Shown here: positions 15,370 through 25,100 of the stretch, in pieces
How the letters are laid out: each line of letters opens with the position of its first letter
Numbering within the stretch: the first letter of the stretch is position 1
Assembly: GCF_015553355.1 (NCBI RefSeq)
Contig: NZ_JADNGN010000018.1
Coordinates: 1-40,897 of the forward strand
Source: Collinsella aerofaciens
Lineage (GTDB): Bacteria > Actinomycetota > Coriobacteriia > Coriobacteriales > Coriobacteriaceae
Length of the DNA stretch: 40,897 bases
Direction: 5' to 3'
Notes under the pieces: generated by a model
What the model saw: only the letters and a program-made list of their open reading frames with translations
Told to the model about the DNA's origin: nothing
Database searches by the model: none
Position numbers and translations under genes: made by a program

Positions 15370-16635
15370 CTAGGAACGGTAGTCGCCGTTAATGGAGATG
15401 TACTCGTGCGTGAGGTCGCAAGTCCACACGGTGGTCGCCGCGTCCCCCGCGCCCAGGTCTGCCGAGATCACAATCTCGGGCGCCTCAAAGCGACGCAGCG
15501 CCTCGTCCTCGTCAAAGGGAACGGTCAAGCCATCACGGCAGACGGGCATGCCCATCATATCGATGGACACATCTTCTTGGTTAAACTGCACGCCGCACTT
15601 GCCAAGCGCCATGGCAACGCGGCCCCAGTTGCAGTCGTGGCCGGCGATGCAGGTCTTGACGAGCGGCGAGTTGGCGACAGCACGGGCGGCGATATCGGCC
15701 TCCTCGTCGTTCACGGCGCCGGTGACGTTAACCGTCACGAGCTTGGATGCGCCCTCGCCATCTGCGGCGATGTTGCGCGCCAGGCTCTCGCACACCTCAT
15801 GCACGGCAAAGGCCAGCTCGTCGAAGGCGTCAGAGCCCTCGACAATAGGCTCGGCATCTGCGGCAGCGCCGGAAGCAAGCATGATGCAGGTGTCGTTGGT
15901 CGAAGTATCGGAGTCGACCGTTACCTTATTAAAGGTCTGCTTGACGGTTGAGAGCAACAGGGCGTGGAGCGCCTCCGGCTCGACGGGGGCATCGGTAGTG
16001 ATGACCGCGATCATGGTTGCCATGTTGGGCATGATCATGCCCGAGCCCTTGCACATACCGCCCACCGTATAGGCATTGCCTGCGTGCCCCGCGGCCTCGC
16101 TGCGGTAACACACGGCATACTCCTTGGAGTGCGTGTCGGTCGTCATGATAGCGCGGGCGGCATCGGCGCCACCGTAGGCGGAGAGCGCTTCGTAGGCGGC
16201 AGGAACGGCAGTCTCAAACGTGTCGATCGGCAGAATCTGACCAATTACGCCCGTGGAGGCGACCAGGATCTGCTGGGGCTCGCAGCCGATGACCTGCGAG
16301 GCGATGTTGCAGGTCTCGCGCGCGCAGGCAAGACCGGTCTCACCCGTGGCGGCGTTGGCATTGCCAGAATTGACCGAAACGCCGGCAATGACGCCGTAGC
16401 CCTTGTCGGCGCCGCCCAGGTTGGCGCGGCTCACCTGCACGGGCGCCGCACAAAATCGGTTAGTCGTAAACACGCCGGCCCCGGGACAGGGCTTATCGGG
16501 CACGACGAGTGCGTAATCCAGGCGCTCGGGATTCTTGCGGAATCCGGCATGGATGCCCGCCGCCTTAAAGCCGGCTGCCGCCGTTACGCCGCCCTCTACG
16601 GCACGAATCTTGATATCGAACTGCTCTGCATTCAT
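15370..16635 (-). CDS. argJ: Bifunctional ornithine acetyltransferase / N-acetylglutamate synthase
   Basis: Moves the acetyl group from N-acetylornithine to glutamate and can also use acetyl-CoA, giving the cyclic arginine pathway. The 421-aa protein is a self-cleaving Ntn-type enzyme. The cleavage site is in GMIMPNMATMI, between Ala206 and the nucleophile Thr207. Other family motifs are VNSGNANAATG, STGVIGQ and IMTTDTHSKE. The ATG has GGAG 11 bases upstream. It is separated from argC by a hairpin followed by a T run (16661-16740). Confidence 0.96.
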   Translation of the reverse strand: MNAEQFDIKIRAVEGGVTAAAGFKAAGIHAGFRKNPERLDYALVVPDKPCPGAGVFTTNRFCAAPVQVSRANLGGADKGYGVIAGVSVNSGNANAATGETGLACARETCNIASQVIGCEPQQILVASTGVIGQILPIDTFETAVPAAYEALSAYGGADAARAIMTTDTHSKEYAVCYRSEAAGHAGNAYTVGGMCKGSGMIMPNMATMIAVITTDAPVEPEALHALLLSTVKQTFNKVTVDSDTSTNDTCIMLASGAAADAEPIVEGSDAFDELAFAVHEVCESLARNIAADGEGASKLVTVNVTGAVNDEEADIAARAVANSPLVKTCIAGHDCNWGRVAMALGKCGVQFNQEDVSIDMMGMPVCRDGLTVPFDEDEALRRFEAPEIVISADLGAGDAATTVWTCDLTHEYISINGDYRS

Positions 16636-16660
16636 CGTCTTTATGACTCCTTATGTCAAA

Positions 16661-16740
16661 CAAAAAATGGGCATCGGTTGGTGCGCACTGCCAGCCACAA
16701 TCATGAGACCAGCTTAAGAGTGGCGCCCCACCCGATGCCC
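16661..16740 (-). terminator. Large hairpin with T run between argC and argJ
   Basis: On the minus strand GGGCATCGG (16740-16732) pairs with CCGATGCCC (16677-16669), followed by ATTTTTTG. The loop is unusually long, about 54 nt, and can fold further. It lies after argC and before argJ, so it is an internal terminator or attenuator within the arg cluster. Confidence 0.65.
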
Positions 16741-16769
16741 GACTACCAAATCGTTAACAATCGAATGTG

Positions 16770-17840
16770 CTACACCGGGCACGCCACTGTGGGCAAGCCT
16801 CGTCGCTCGTCAAAACCAAAGACGATGTTGGCGCACTGGACCGCCTGGCCTGCTGCACCCTTGCACAGATTGTCGATGGCGCCCGTAGCCACCAGAACGC
16901 CCGCGCGCTTGTTGAGCGCGAGGCCGATCTGGGCGGCGTTGGTGCCGACGACCGAAGCCGTCTTGGGCTGCTGGCCGGCATCGAGTACGCGCACGAAGGT
17001 GCGACCGGCGTAGAACTGCTGGTAATGGTCGACAACGTCCTCAAGGGTCAAGGTATCGATAGCCTGCGGCGTAAGCGGCATCGTCACCGTAGAGAGCAGA
17101 CCGCGCTTGAGCGGTGCCAGGTGCGGGGTAAAGACGACACGATCGGTTAGGCCCAAGATCTGCTCGATTTCGGGCGTGTGACGATGCTTGCCCACGCCAT
17201 AGGCCTCCAGGTTTTCGTCCGCGCTGCAAAAATGCGTACGGGCGTTGCAGGACTTACCGGCACCCGTTACACCGCTGATAGCGTCAACGATCACGGGGCC
17301 GCTCTGGGCAACCCAGCCGGCGCGTACGGCAGGTGCGGCGGCAAGGCTCGTTGCGGTGGGATAGCAACCGGCGCAGGCGACCAGTACGGGCTTGCCATCG
17401 GCGTGGTCGGATGCAGCGGTCTCCAAATCCTGGCAGAACAGCTCGGGCAGGCCGAAAGCGCGGGTCTTGAGCAGCTCGGGGCTCGTGTGCTCGGCGGCAT
17501 ACCAGGCCTCAAAGGTGGCCGGATCGCTCAGGCGATAGTCGGCCGAGAGGTCAATGCAGGAGACGCCCGCGGCAAGCAGGGCGGGCACCTGTGCCATGGC
17601 GGCCGTGTGCGGCACGGCCAAAAAGACCGCGTCGCAGTTCTTGAGCTCGGGGGCGTCATGCGTCGTGAAGACAAGGTCGCTTACGCCGGTGAAGCTCGGG
17701 TACACCGCAGACAACGGCTGGCCGGCATCGGCGTTGGACGTAATGGCAGCAAGTTCAAACTCGGGATGACCGAGGACGAGGCGAATAAGCTCGGCGCCGG
17801 CATATCCAGCCGCACCGACGATTCCAACCTTTAAAGACAT
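16770..17840 (-). CDS. argC: N-acetyl-gamma-glutamyl-phosphate reductase
   Basis: NADPH-dependent reductase making N-acetylglutamate semialdehyde, third step of arginine synthesis. The 356-aa protein starts with the nucleotide-binding loop VGIVGAAGYAGAELIRL and carries the catalytic cysteine in VACAGCYPTATSLA. GVTGAGKS and HRHTPEIEQ follow as in the family. The ATG has GGAG six bases upstream. It is first of argCJBD and lies behind an AT-rich operator-like region. Confidence 0.96.
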   Translation of the reverse strand: MSLKVGIVGAAGYAGAELIRLVLGHPEFELAAITSNADAGQPLSAVYPSFTGVSDLVFTTHDAPELKNCDAVFLAVPHTAAMAQVPALLAAGVSCIDLSADYRLSDPATFEAWYAAEHTSPELLKTRAFGLPELFCQDLETAASDHADGKPVLVACAGCYPTATSLAAAPAVRAGWVAQSGPVIVDAISGVTGAGKSCNARTHFCSADENLEAYGVGKHRHTPEIEQILGLTDRVVFTPHLAPLKRGLLSTVTMPLTPQAIDTLTLEDVVDHYQQFYAGRTFVRVLDAGQQPKTASVVGTNAAQIGLALNKRAGVLVATGAIDNLCKGAAGQAVQCANIVFGFDERRGLPTVACPV

Positions 17841-17923
17841 ATCAGACTCCTTGTCTGCAGTTATGCACCAATGCGCATCCCGCAGCCGTCGTTATGAAGT
17901 GGGTTGAAACTTTAGCACCAAAA

Positions 17924-17962
17924 GATGCATATATACGCAAATCTTTTGTATATTCATGCATT
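17924..17962 (-). promoter_or_regulatory. Candidate ArgR operator upstream of argC
   Basis: Two AT-rich, partly palindromic boxes lie about 85 nt before argC: TGCATATATACGCA (17926-17939) and TGTATATTCATGCA (17947-17960). They resemble tandem ARG boxes in composition, spacing and position. No argR gene is in the window. Confidence 0.45.
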
Positions 17963-17997
17963 GAAACAGTCCCGACACATTCACTCGAAGGAATTGA

Positions 17998-18061
17998 CAA
18001 ATAAATGCGGGCCCCATATTGCCCAGTGCGCCTTACGGTGACGTTGCAATGTGGGGCCCGC
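17998..18061 (-). terminator. Terminator after PNPOx-family gene
   Basis: GCGGGCCCCATATTGC (18007-18022) pairs with 18046-18061 at 15 of 16 positions. On the minus strand ATTTATTTG follows. It ends the flavin-linked cluster before the arg operon. Confidence 0.65.
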
Positions 18062-18105
18062 GACATGCGAGAATTTGAATTGTCGAAGCTTGCTGAGAGA
18101 CTCGT

Positions 18106-18516
18106 TTAGAGCTCGACCGGCACCCATTCGTCATGGTTGCAGATAAAGGCCTCCGGCTCCTCGACGCTAAAGAAGACGAGCGTGGGGTCGTTGGGCCCCT
18201 CATAATGCTCGCCTAGGCGCTCCAGGTGCTTCCAGCCCGCCTCGCGCATATCGGGAGCGGCCCGGTCATCCAGACCCGCATGCCCGCGCAAGATGAGCCA
18301 GCCATGGCCCGGCCACCAACTCGTGGCCTCAAAGCGTTGATTTTGCAGCAGCTCTTGCCACACGTCTTTGGTGCGCGCCGTTACAAACCACAGCTTGCCG
18401 TCCTGGATCTGCGCAAACGAAAACGGACGCACATGCGGCTGCCCATCCACGCTCGTCGCCAAATACCATGCCGGCACCGACGTCAGATACTCCAACACCG
18501 TATTCAATCCGTCCAT
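18106..18516 (-). CDS. Pyridoxamine 5'-phosphate oxidase-family FMN-binding protein
   Basis: A 136-aa split-barrel flavin-binding protein of the PNPOx-like family. PAWYLATSVDGQPHVRPFSF is the typical first beta hairpin with phosphate contacts, followed by GKLWFVTARTKDVWQEL. The substrate is unknown; small members of this family often bind FMN, F420 or haem. It is about 40% similar by eye to the next gene upstream (18694-19140), so the two look like a tandem duplication. Between them is a perfect 38-bp inverted repeat. A terminator follows. Confidence 0.85.
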   Translation of the reverse strand: MDGLNTVLEYLTSVPAWYLATSVDGQPHVRPFSFAQIQDGKLWFVTARTKDVWQELLQNQRFEATSWWPGHGWLILRGHAGLDDRAAPDMREAGWKHLERLGEHYEGPNDPTLVFFSVEEPEAFICNHDEWVPVEL

Positions 18517-18546
18517 GTGTCCTCCTGACGCTCGCTAATTTGGAAT

Positions 18547-18672
18547 GGGCAGTTAATTTGGGACGGGGCTATTTTAGCTACCCCTTAACTGCCAATGAAT
18601 TATTTGGACCAGGATAATTGTCAGCTGGCATATGGGGGTAGCTAAAATAGCCCCGTCCCAAATTAACTGCCC
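18547..18672. repeat. Perfect 38-bp inverted repeat carrying two family 2 palindromes
   Basis: 18547-18584 and 18635-18672 are exact reverse complements with a 50-nt spacer. Each arm contains a complete 35-bp family 2 repeat (18548-18582 and 18637-18671) with core AATTTGGGACGGGGCTATTT. It fills the gap between the two paralogous PNPOx genes. Confidence 0.9.
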
Positions 18673-18693
18673 CGGAATACTGATTGGTGAGGG

Positions 18694-19140
18694 TTAAAGC
18701 TCCAGGCGCTCCTCGCTGCCGTCGATATCACAGAAGCGGGCGACGATATTGCGCACCGAGAAAAACGCAAGGCGACCGTCATTGGCGCTCTCGTGTTCCT
18801 CGCCAATGCCCAGCATATGCTTAAAACCTGCCTCGCGCACCCGGTCGCTCACGACCATGTCGTCCTCGAGCGCGGCCTCGCCGGTCAGCACAATCCAGCA
18901 CTCCCCCGGCTTCCAACCCGAAACCTCAAACTTGGGGTTCGCGCTGAGCTCGGCCCACACGTCCTTATCGCGCGAGGTGCAAAACCACAGTTTGCCATTA
19001 TCGACCATGGCAAACGAGAACGGCCTCACGCGCGGCTGATGTCCGTCCGTCACGTCGATCGTGGCGAGATACCACGCCGGAATACGCCTAAGATACGAAC
19101 AGGCGCGCTCGAGCTGCGCCGTGCGGTCGTTGTCGGTCAT
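18694..19140 (-). CDS. Pyridoxamine 5'-phosphate oxidase-family FMN-binding protein
   Basis: A 148-aa paralogue of the downstream gene. It shares IPAWYLAT, PRVRPFSFAMVDNGKLWFCT and KDVWAEL at matching places and ends with a short charged tail. Predicted to be a cytoplasmic flavin-binding split-barrel protein of unknown substrate. It starts 30 nt after the ecfT stop with AAGGGG five bases upstream of its ATG, so it is likely co-transcribed with the riboflavin transporter genes and thus under the FMN riboswitch (inference). Confidence 0.85.
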   Translation of the reverse strand: MTDNDRTAQLERACSYLRRIPAWYLATIDVTDGHQPRVRPFSFAMVDNGKLWFCTSRDKDVWAELSANPKFEVSGWKPGECWIVLTGEAALEDDMVVSDRVREAGFKHMLGIGEEHESANDGRLAFFSVRNIVARFCDIDGSEERLEL

Positions 19141-19170
19141 AGGGGCCCCTTTCCTGCGCTCGAATCGCGC

Positions 19171-19971
19171 CTAAACAAGTTGAAGATTGATGGCGATGAT
19201 GCAGACGAGCAGCAACGCCGTAACCATCGCCGCCAACGCATCGCCGCGGCCAAATGCAAGTGCATGCAGACGTGTGCGGCCCTGCTCGCCATGATAGCAA
19301 CGGGCATCCATGGCGGCAGACAACGTCTCGGCATGACGAAACACGCCCGTGAACAGCGGAATCGCCACGCTGCCGAGCATACGCACGCCGCCGAGCGGAC
19401 CTCCCGTCACGCGCGCACCGCGGCTTGCCTGCGCATCGGCCGTCTGTTTCATCTCGGTGGCAAACTGCGGCATAAAGCGCAGCGCGATACCCATGATCAT
19501 GCCGAGCTCGTGCGCAGGAAGTCCCACACGCGCAAACGGCGCGAGCAGGCGCTCAAAGCCCGCGGTGAGGTCGAGCGTCGGTGTAGTGAGCGTGATAGCG
19601 CTCATACCGGCCATCATCAAGGTCAGGCGGCACGCCATAAAGACGGCAGAATGCATCGAGCCCTCGCTTATCTGCAAAAAGCCGAGCTGCCACAGGATGC
19701 GCCCACTCTGATCGGTAAACAAGTTGAGCACCGCGACCACCGCGACGATCGCCAGCAGCGGCGCCATCGATGACAGGACGCGACGAGCCGGCACCCGGGA
19801 CACGGCATAGATCAGGACAACGAAGATTGCGACCGGGACCAGTCCGCGGAAGCTGCTGACCGTGAGCGCCGTGATCAGAAACACAAAGCCCAAGAGCAAC
19901 TTGGTTCGCGGGTCCAAGCGGTGGATTGCACTATCGCCGGGATAGTAGCTGCCAAACGAAAACGCCTCCAT
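19171..19971 (-). CDS. ecfT: ECF transporter transmembrane subunit EcfT
   Basis: Membrane scaffold that links the ATPases to an S component in an energy-coupling-factor vitamin importer. The 266-aa protein has about five to six hydrophobic segments and two coupling-helix motifs: ADAQASRGA and AAMDARCY, the latter with Cys where Gly is common. The N-terminal SAIHRLDPRTKLL is typical of the family. Its start overlaps the ecfA stop (TAATG), which indicates translational coupling. Confidence 0.94.
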   Translation of the reverse strand: MEAFSFGSYYPGDSAIHRLDPRTKLLLGFVFLITALTVSSFRGLVPVAIFVVLIYAVSRVPARRVLSSMAPLLAIVAVVAVLNLFTDQSGRILWQLGFLQISEGSMHSAVFMACRLTLMMAGMSAITLTTPTLDLTAGFERLLAPFARVGLPAHELGMIMGIALRFMPQFATEMKQTADAQASRGARVTGGPLGGVRMLGSVAIPLFTGVFRHAETLSAAMDARCYHGEQGRTRLHALAFGRGDALAAMVTALLLVCIIAINLQLV

Positions 19972-21875
19972 TAGCAGCCCTCCTCTCGCGCGGGTGCACT
20001 GGAATCGGCCCGACGAGAAGCGCTCGAAGGGCCATCCGCACAGCCGAGCAACAAGCTTGACAGTTCACCTGCTAACGACTCAACCGTATAGAGGCCGTCG
20101 AAGCGCAGCGGCACGCCTGCCTTCGCAAGCGCCAGCGCCATGCGCTGGGCAGCGGGGACACCCAAGCCGATTGATTTAAGCTCATCCGCATGCACAAAAA
20201 CCTGCGCGGGGGCTCCCTCGGCAAACACCGCGCCTTCGTTCATTACGACGATACGGTCGCAGCAATTGGCCAGGTCATCCATACTGTGCGAAACCATGAC
20301 AACGGTCAGGCCATCGCGGTGAAGCCGATCGATGAGCTCCAGGAAATCACTGCGCGCCGCCGGATCGAGCCCGGCCATGGTCTCATCGAGTACCAGGACC
20401 TCGGGCTCCATGGCAAGCACGCCAGCAAACGCCACGCGCCGCTGCTGCCCGCCCGAGAGCTCAAAGGGGCTCTTGTCGCCCACCGTGGCCAGGTCGAGGC
20501 CCACGCGCGCGAGCGATGACTCAACGCGGCGGGCAACCTCATCTTGCGACAGGCCAAGGTTGTGCGGACCAAATGCCACGTCCTGCACCACGGTCTCGGC
20601 AAACAGCTGACGCTCTGGATACTGAAACACCACGCCGACCTTTGCCTTAACCGCGGCGGCATCTTTCTTGTTTACCAGGTCGAGCCCCAACGCGTAAACG
20701 GAACCCTCCTGGGGACGAATCAGGCCGTTGAGATGCTGAACCAGCGTCGACTTACCCGAACCGGTATGGCCCGCAAGGCCTAGGAACTCGCCACGACGCA
20801 CCGTCAGCGACACATCGCGCAACGCCCAGGGGCTGCTGGGGTCGTTGCCCCAGAGGGCCCGTTTGTTCGATGCACCCTCGGCGGCCGAGCGCTTGTGCCA
20901 ACGGCGACGCTCGCGGGCGCTCAGCGAATAGCTATACGAGAGGTGCGAAATCTCGATGACGGGCTCCAGCGCGTCTGCACCATCGATTGCAGAGGAGACG
21001 TTGTCGGGAATACGAGGATCGGATGCGAGAGGCCGCCCGGCGATGCCTGTCCTACTCCGCTCGGCATAAGCCTGCGCTATATCGGCGACCATATCCGCCT
21101 CGCGCACCTGTGCGCAAATGGGCACGCCCTTCGCGCGAAGCGCCTTGCCAAGACAGCACGATGCCGGCATATCCAGGTTCAGCCGCGCGAGTTCGTCCGC
21201 CCGCGTCAAGATCTCCTCGGGCGTACCGAGCATGGCAACGCGGCCCGCTTGGAAGACAGCAACGCGATCGGCCTCAGCGGCCTCTTCCATAAAGTGCGTA
21301 ATCATCACGATGGTCATGCCGCGTTCGTGCAGCGCGTGACAGGCCTCCATAAGGCCCTTGCGCCCGCGCGGGTCGAGCATCGAGGACGCCTCGTCCAAAA
21401 TGAGCACGCGCGGCTCCATGGCGAGCACGCCGGCAAGCGCCACGCGCTGCTTTTGTCCGCCAGAGAGAGCGTGGGTCTCGTGTCGCTCAAAGCCCACCAG
21501 ACCCACGGCCTTCAGCGCCTCGCGCACGCGCTGTGCGATCTGGGCCGATTCGACCCCTAAGTTCTCGGGACCAAACGCAACATCGTCCTCGACAAGCGTC
21601 GCCACAAGCTGATCGTCGGGATTCTGGAACACCATGCCCGCAGTCGAGCGGATGTCGTAGACCAGCTCGGGATCGGACGCGTCCATGCCGTTGACGCACA
21701 CCGTTCCCGCATCGGGCTGCAGCAGCGCGTTCAAATGCTTGGCAAACGTCGACTTGCCCGACCCGTTTCCGCCGAGGATGCAGAAAAACTCGCCATCCTC
21801 GATGTTCAGATCGATGCCATCGAGCGCCGGTGCAGCACCGTCATAGCTAAAGGAAACGCCCCGACACTCAATCAT
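19971..21875 (-). CDS. ecfA: Fused ECF transporter ATPase EcfA1-EcfA2
   Basis: Two ABC ATPases in one 634-aa chain, doing the work of the usual EcfA/EcfA' heterodimer. Domain 1 (about residues 1-235): Walker A GGNGSGKSTFAK, Q loop MVFQNPDDQLVA, signature LSGGQKQRVALAG, Walker B VLILDEASSMLDP. Domain 2 (about 310-560): Walker A GHTGSGKSTLVQ, Q loop VVFQYPERQLFA, signature LSGGQQRRVAFAG, Walker B VLVLDETMAGLDP. All catalytic elements are intact in both halves. A Ser/Arg-rich linker (about 240-305) joins them and a Ser/Ala-rich tail follows. It overlaps ribU by ATGA and ecfT by TAATG. Confidence 0.95.
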   Translation of the reverse strand: MIECRGVSFSYDGAAPALDGIDLNIEDGEFFCILGGNGSGKSTFAKHLNALLQPDAGTVCVNGMDASDPELVYDIRSTAGMVFQNPDDQLVATLVEDDVAFGPENLGVESAQIAQRVREALKAVGLVGFERHETHALSGGQKQRVALAGVLAMEPRVLILDEASSMLDPRGRKGLMEACHALHERGMTIVMITHFMEEAAEADRVAVFQAGRVAMLGTPEEILTRADELARLNLDMPASCCLGKALRAKGVPICAQVREADMVADIAQAYAERSRTGIAGRPLASDPRIPDNVSSAIDGADALEPVIEISHLSYSYSLSARERRRWHKRSAAEGASNKRALWGNDPSSPWALRDVSLTVRRGEFLGLAGHTGSGKSTLVQHLNGLIRPQEGSVYALGLDLVNKKDAAAVKAKVGVVFQYPERQLFAETVVQDVAFGPHNLGLSQDEVARRVESSLARVGLDLATVGDKSPFELSGGQQRRVAFAGVLAMEPEVLVLDETMAGLDPAARSDFLELIDRLHRDGLTVVMVSHSMDDLANCCDRIVVMNEGAVFAEGAPAQVFVHADELKSIGLGVPAAQRMALALAKAGVPLRFDGLYTVESLAGELSSLLLGCADGPSSASRRADSSAPAREEGC

Positions 21876-22462
21876 GCGCGGCCTTTGACCTGGTCCTTCT
21901 TGGGCGTGATGAGATTAGAGACCGCCTTGTACACCGCCAGCGTCAACACCGAGTTGAGCACGGTCTTGATGAGGTTGAACGGCAGCACGGCGGGAATCAT
22001 GAGCGGCAAAATCACGTCGACCGAGCCATACCAGAACCAAACGCCAATGGTCAGATTCGCGACCATAGAAAGCACCGTAGCGGCAATAACGCCCAGCGTC
22101 AGGCCAATCACGGCACCCTTGTAGGTGCGCATCTTCTGATAGACGATAGCCGCAGGCAGGATATAGCCCAGCGTGGCAACCAAATTCATAAGCGCACCGA
22201 CCCAATCGCCCGTGGTAAGCGCATGGATAACGATCGCCATAGCGGCAACAGCGGTGCCGGCACCAGGGCCATACGCAAATCCACACACCATCGCCGGCAC
22301 CAGCGACGGGTCATACGTCAAAAACGGCGCCGAGGGGAGGATGGGCAGCTGCACATACATAAACAGCGCTCCCAAGGCGCACATCAACGCCATGGTAACG
22401 AGCTGTTTGGTGCTCCACCTATTCGTGTTCTCAAAATGGATATGCTGCGACTGTTCAGACAT
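21872..22462 (-). CDS. ribU: ECF transporter S component, riboflavin (RibU-like)
   Basis: Substrate-binding membrane subunit. The 196-aa protein has about six hydrophobic segments and the RibU-like pattern PILPSAPFLTYDPSLVPAM followed by GFAYGPGAG. Riboflavin specificity is supported by the FMN riboswitch directly upstream. The ATG at 22462 was chosen because AGGTGAT lies just before it. An ATG at 22483 lies inside the riboswitch's conserved 3' strand and is unlikely to be used. The stop overlaps the ecfA start by 4 nt (ATGA). Confidence 0.92.
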   Translation of the reverse strand: MSEQSQHIHFENTNRWSTKQLVTMALMCALGALFMYVQLPILPSAPFLTYDPSLVPAMVCGFAYGPGAGTAVAAMAIVIHALTTGDWVGALMNLVATLGYILPAAIVYQKMRTYKGAVIGLTLGVIAATVLSMVANLTIGVWFWYGSVDVILPLMIPAVLPFNLIKTVLNSVLTLAVYKAVSNLITPKKDQVKGRA

Positions 22463-22472
22463 AAGATCACCT

Positions 22473-22658
22473 GCCTCTTTCATCCGGACTCTAACCGTTG
22501 GTACTGGGATCTCACCAGTTCAGCCGGCATGTGAACCAACGCACACACGGGTCGCGGACTCATCGGCTCGGTCGCAGGCACTTTACCTGCGCCACGGCGC
22601 CCCTTTGGCACCGTCCGATTTACCGCCAGTGGGGAATTCCACCCCGCCCTGAAACAGC
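22473..22658 (-). ncRNA. FMN riboswitch (RFN element)
   Basis: On the minus strand it begins TTTCAGGGCGGGGTG, then TTCCCCACTGGCGGTAAATC, and ends AGAGTCCGGATGAAAGAGG, the hallmarks of RFN. The closing strand sits directly before the ribU ribosome site, so FMN binding probably blocks translation of ribU. A variable arm in the middle (about 22560-22600) is longer than the minimal form. Confidence 0.95.
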
Positions 22659-22665
22659 AATTGCA

Positions 22666-22693
22666 AGTGTAGCACCAGCAGGTTTTCGCGCAA
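22666..22693 (-). promoter_or_regulatory. Candidate promoter of the riboflavin operon
   Basis: TTGCGC and TACACT (22671-22666) are spaced 16 nt on the minus strand, with the -10 about 8 nt before the riboswitch. The -35 match is weak. Confidence 0.35.
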
Positions 22694-22882
22694 GTATGCC
22701 AAGGGTAATTGATGGTGGGGAAACGCTCCAGAAATACGCCCGGGACAAGTTGGAACGACAACCACGTTCTCCGTTCAAGCCAAAGTGGTGCGCCTTTCGC
22801 GCAAAGCGCGAAACAGCAACCGGGATACGCATCCCTATCAGTCACAATCTCCGTCCACGCCGACCTCAAGGCCGTAAACGCA
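22694..22882. other. Non-coding stretch, nothing recognised
   Basis: Lies between the riboflavin promoter region and the large hairpin after groEL. No ORF, RNA gene or repeat could be supported in it. Confidence 0.5.
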
Positions 22883-23026
22883 GGGGATCCGGGGGCGTGA
22901 CGGGGGTTTCTCTCCGGAACATTCCGCAGGACGCAAAGAGGCTCCGCAGCGCGAAGCGCGATGCAGAGCCTCTTTGCATGTCCGAGGACGTTCCGGAGAG
23001 AAGCCCCGTCACGCCCCCGGATCCCC
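22883..23026. repeat. Giant hairpin downstream of groEL (144 nt)
   Basis: The arms start with GGGGATCCGGGGGCGTGACG (22883-22902) and its exact reverse complement (23007-23026). Pairing continues with few mismatches through CTCTCCGGAAC and GCAAAGAGGCT to a short GC loop near 22950, about 64 nt per arm. It begins 27 nt past the groEL stop. No T run follows on either strand, so it is not an ordinary terminator. Confidence 0.85.
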
Positions 23027-23052
23027 GGTGGAAGTTCTAGACCTTGTCGGCC

Positions 23053-24768
<1,716 letters not shown>

Positions 24769-24786
24769 TCAGAGATTCCGACGAGA

Positions 24787-25080
24787 CTAGGCCTCGACAA
24801 CGGCGTAGATGTCGTCGGCGCGCATCAGCAGATACTTCTCGCCGTCGACCTTGACCTCGTTGCCACCAAACTTACCGTAGATGACAACGTCGCCAACCTT
24901 GACGTCCATGGGGATGCGCTCACCCTTGTCGTTGACCTTGCCGGCGCCAACGGCAACGATGGTGCCGCGCTGCGGCTTCTCCTGAGCGTTGCTGGCGATG
25001 TACAGACCAGAGGCGGTCTTCTGCTCGGCCTCGTCGGGCTTGACCAGGACGCGATCTGCAAGCGGCTTCAAAGACGACAT
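24787..25080 (-). CDS. groES: Co-chaperonin GroES (Hsp10)
   Basis: Heptameric lid of the GroEL chamber. The 97-aa protein begins MSSLKPLADRVLVKPDEAEQ, has the mobile loop QKTASGLYIASNAQEKPQRG and ends YLLMRADDIYAVVEA, as usual. The ATG at 25080 was chosen because AAGGAGG lies eight bases upstream; the frame is open 11 codons further but lacks a ribosome site. No CIRCE box is seen upstream, so HrcA control is not supported. Confidence 0.97.
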   Translation of the reverse strand: MSSLKPLADRVLVKPDEAEQKTASGLYIASNAQEKPQRGTIVAVGAGKVNDKGERIPMDVKVGDVVIYGKFGGNEVKVDGEKYLLMRADDIYAVVEA

Positions 25081-25100
25081 GCTTGTTTCCTCCTTTTTGG

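Noticed and set aside
14242-15951. Long plus-strand open frame across argB and argJ
   Set aside because: It is the antisense of two well-supported arginine genes and has no recognisable domain.
22694-22882. Possible small protein gene between riboswitch and groEL hairpin
   Set aside because: Short frames exist in several phases, but none has a ribosome site, a family pattern or coding-like composition.
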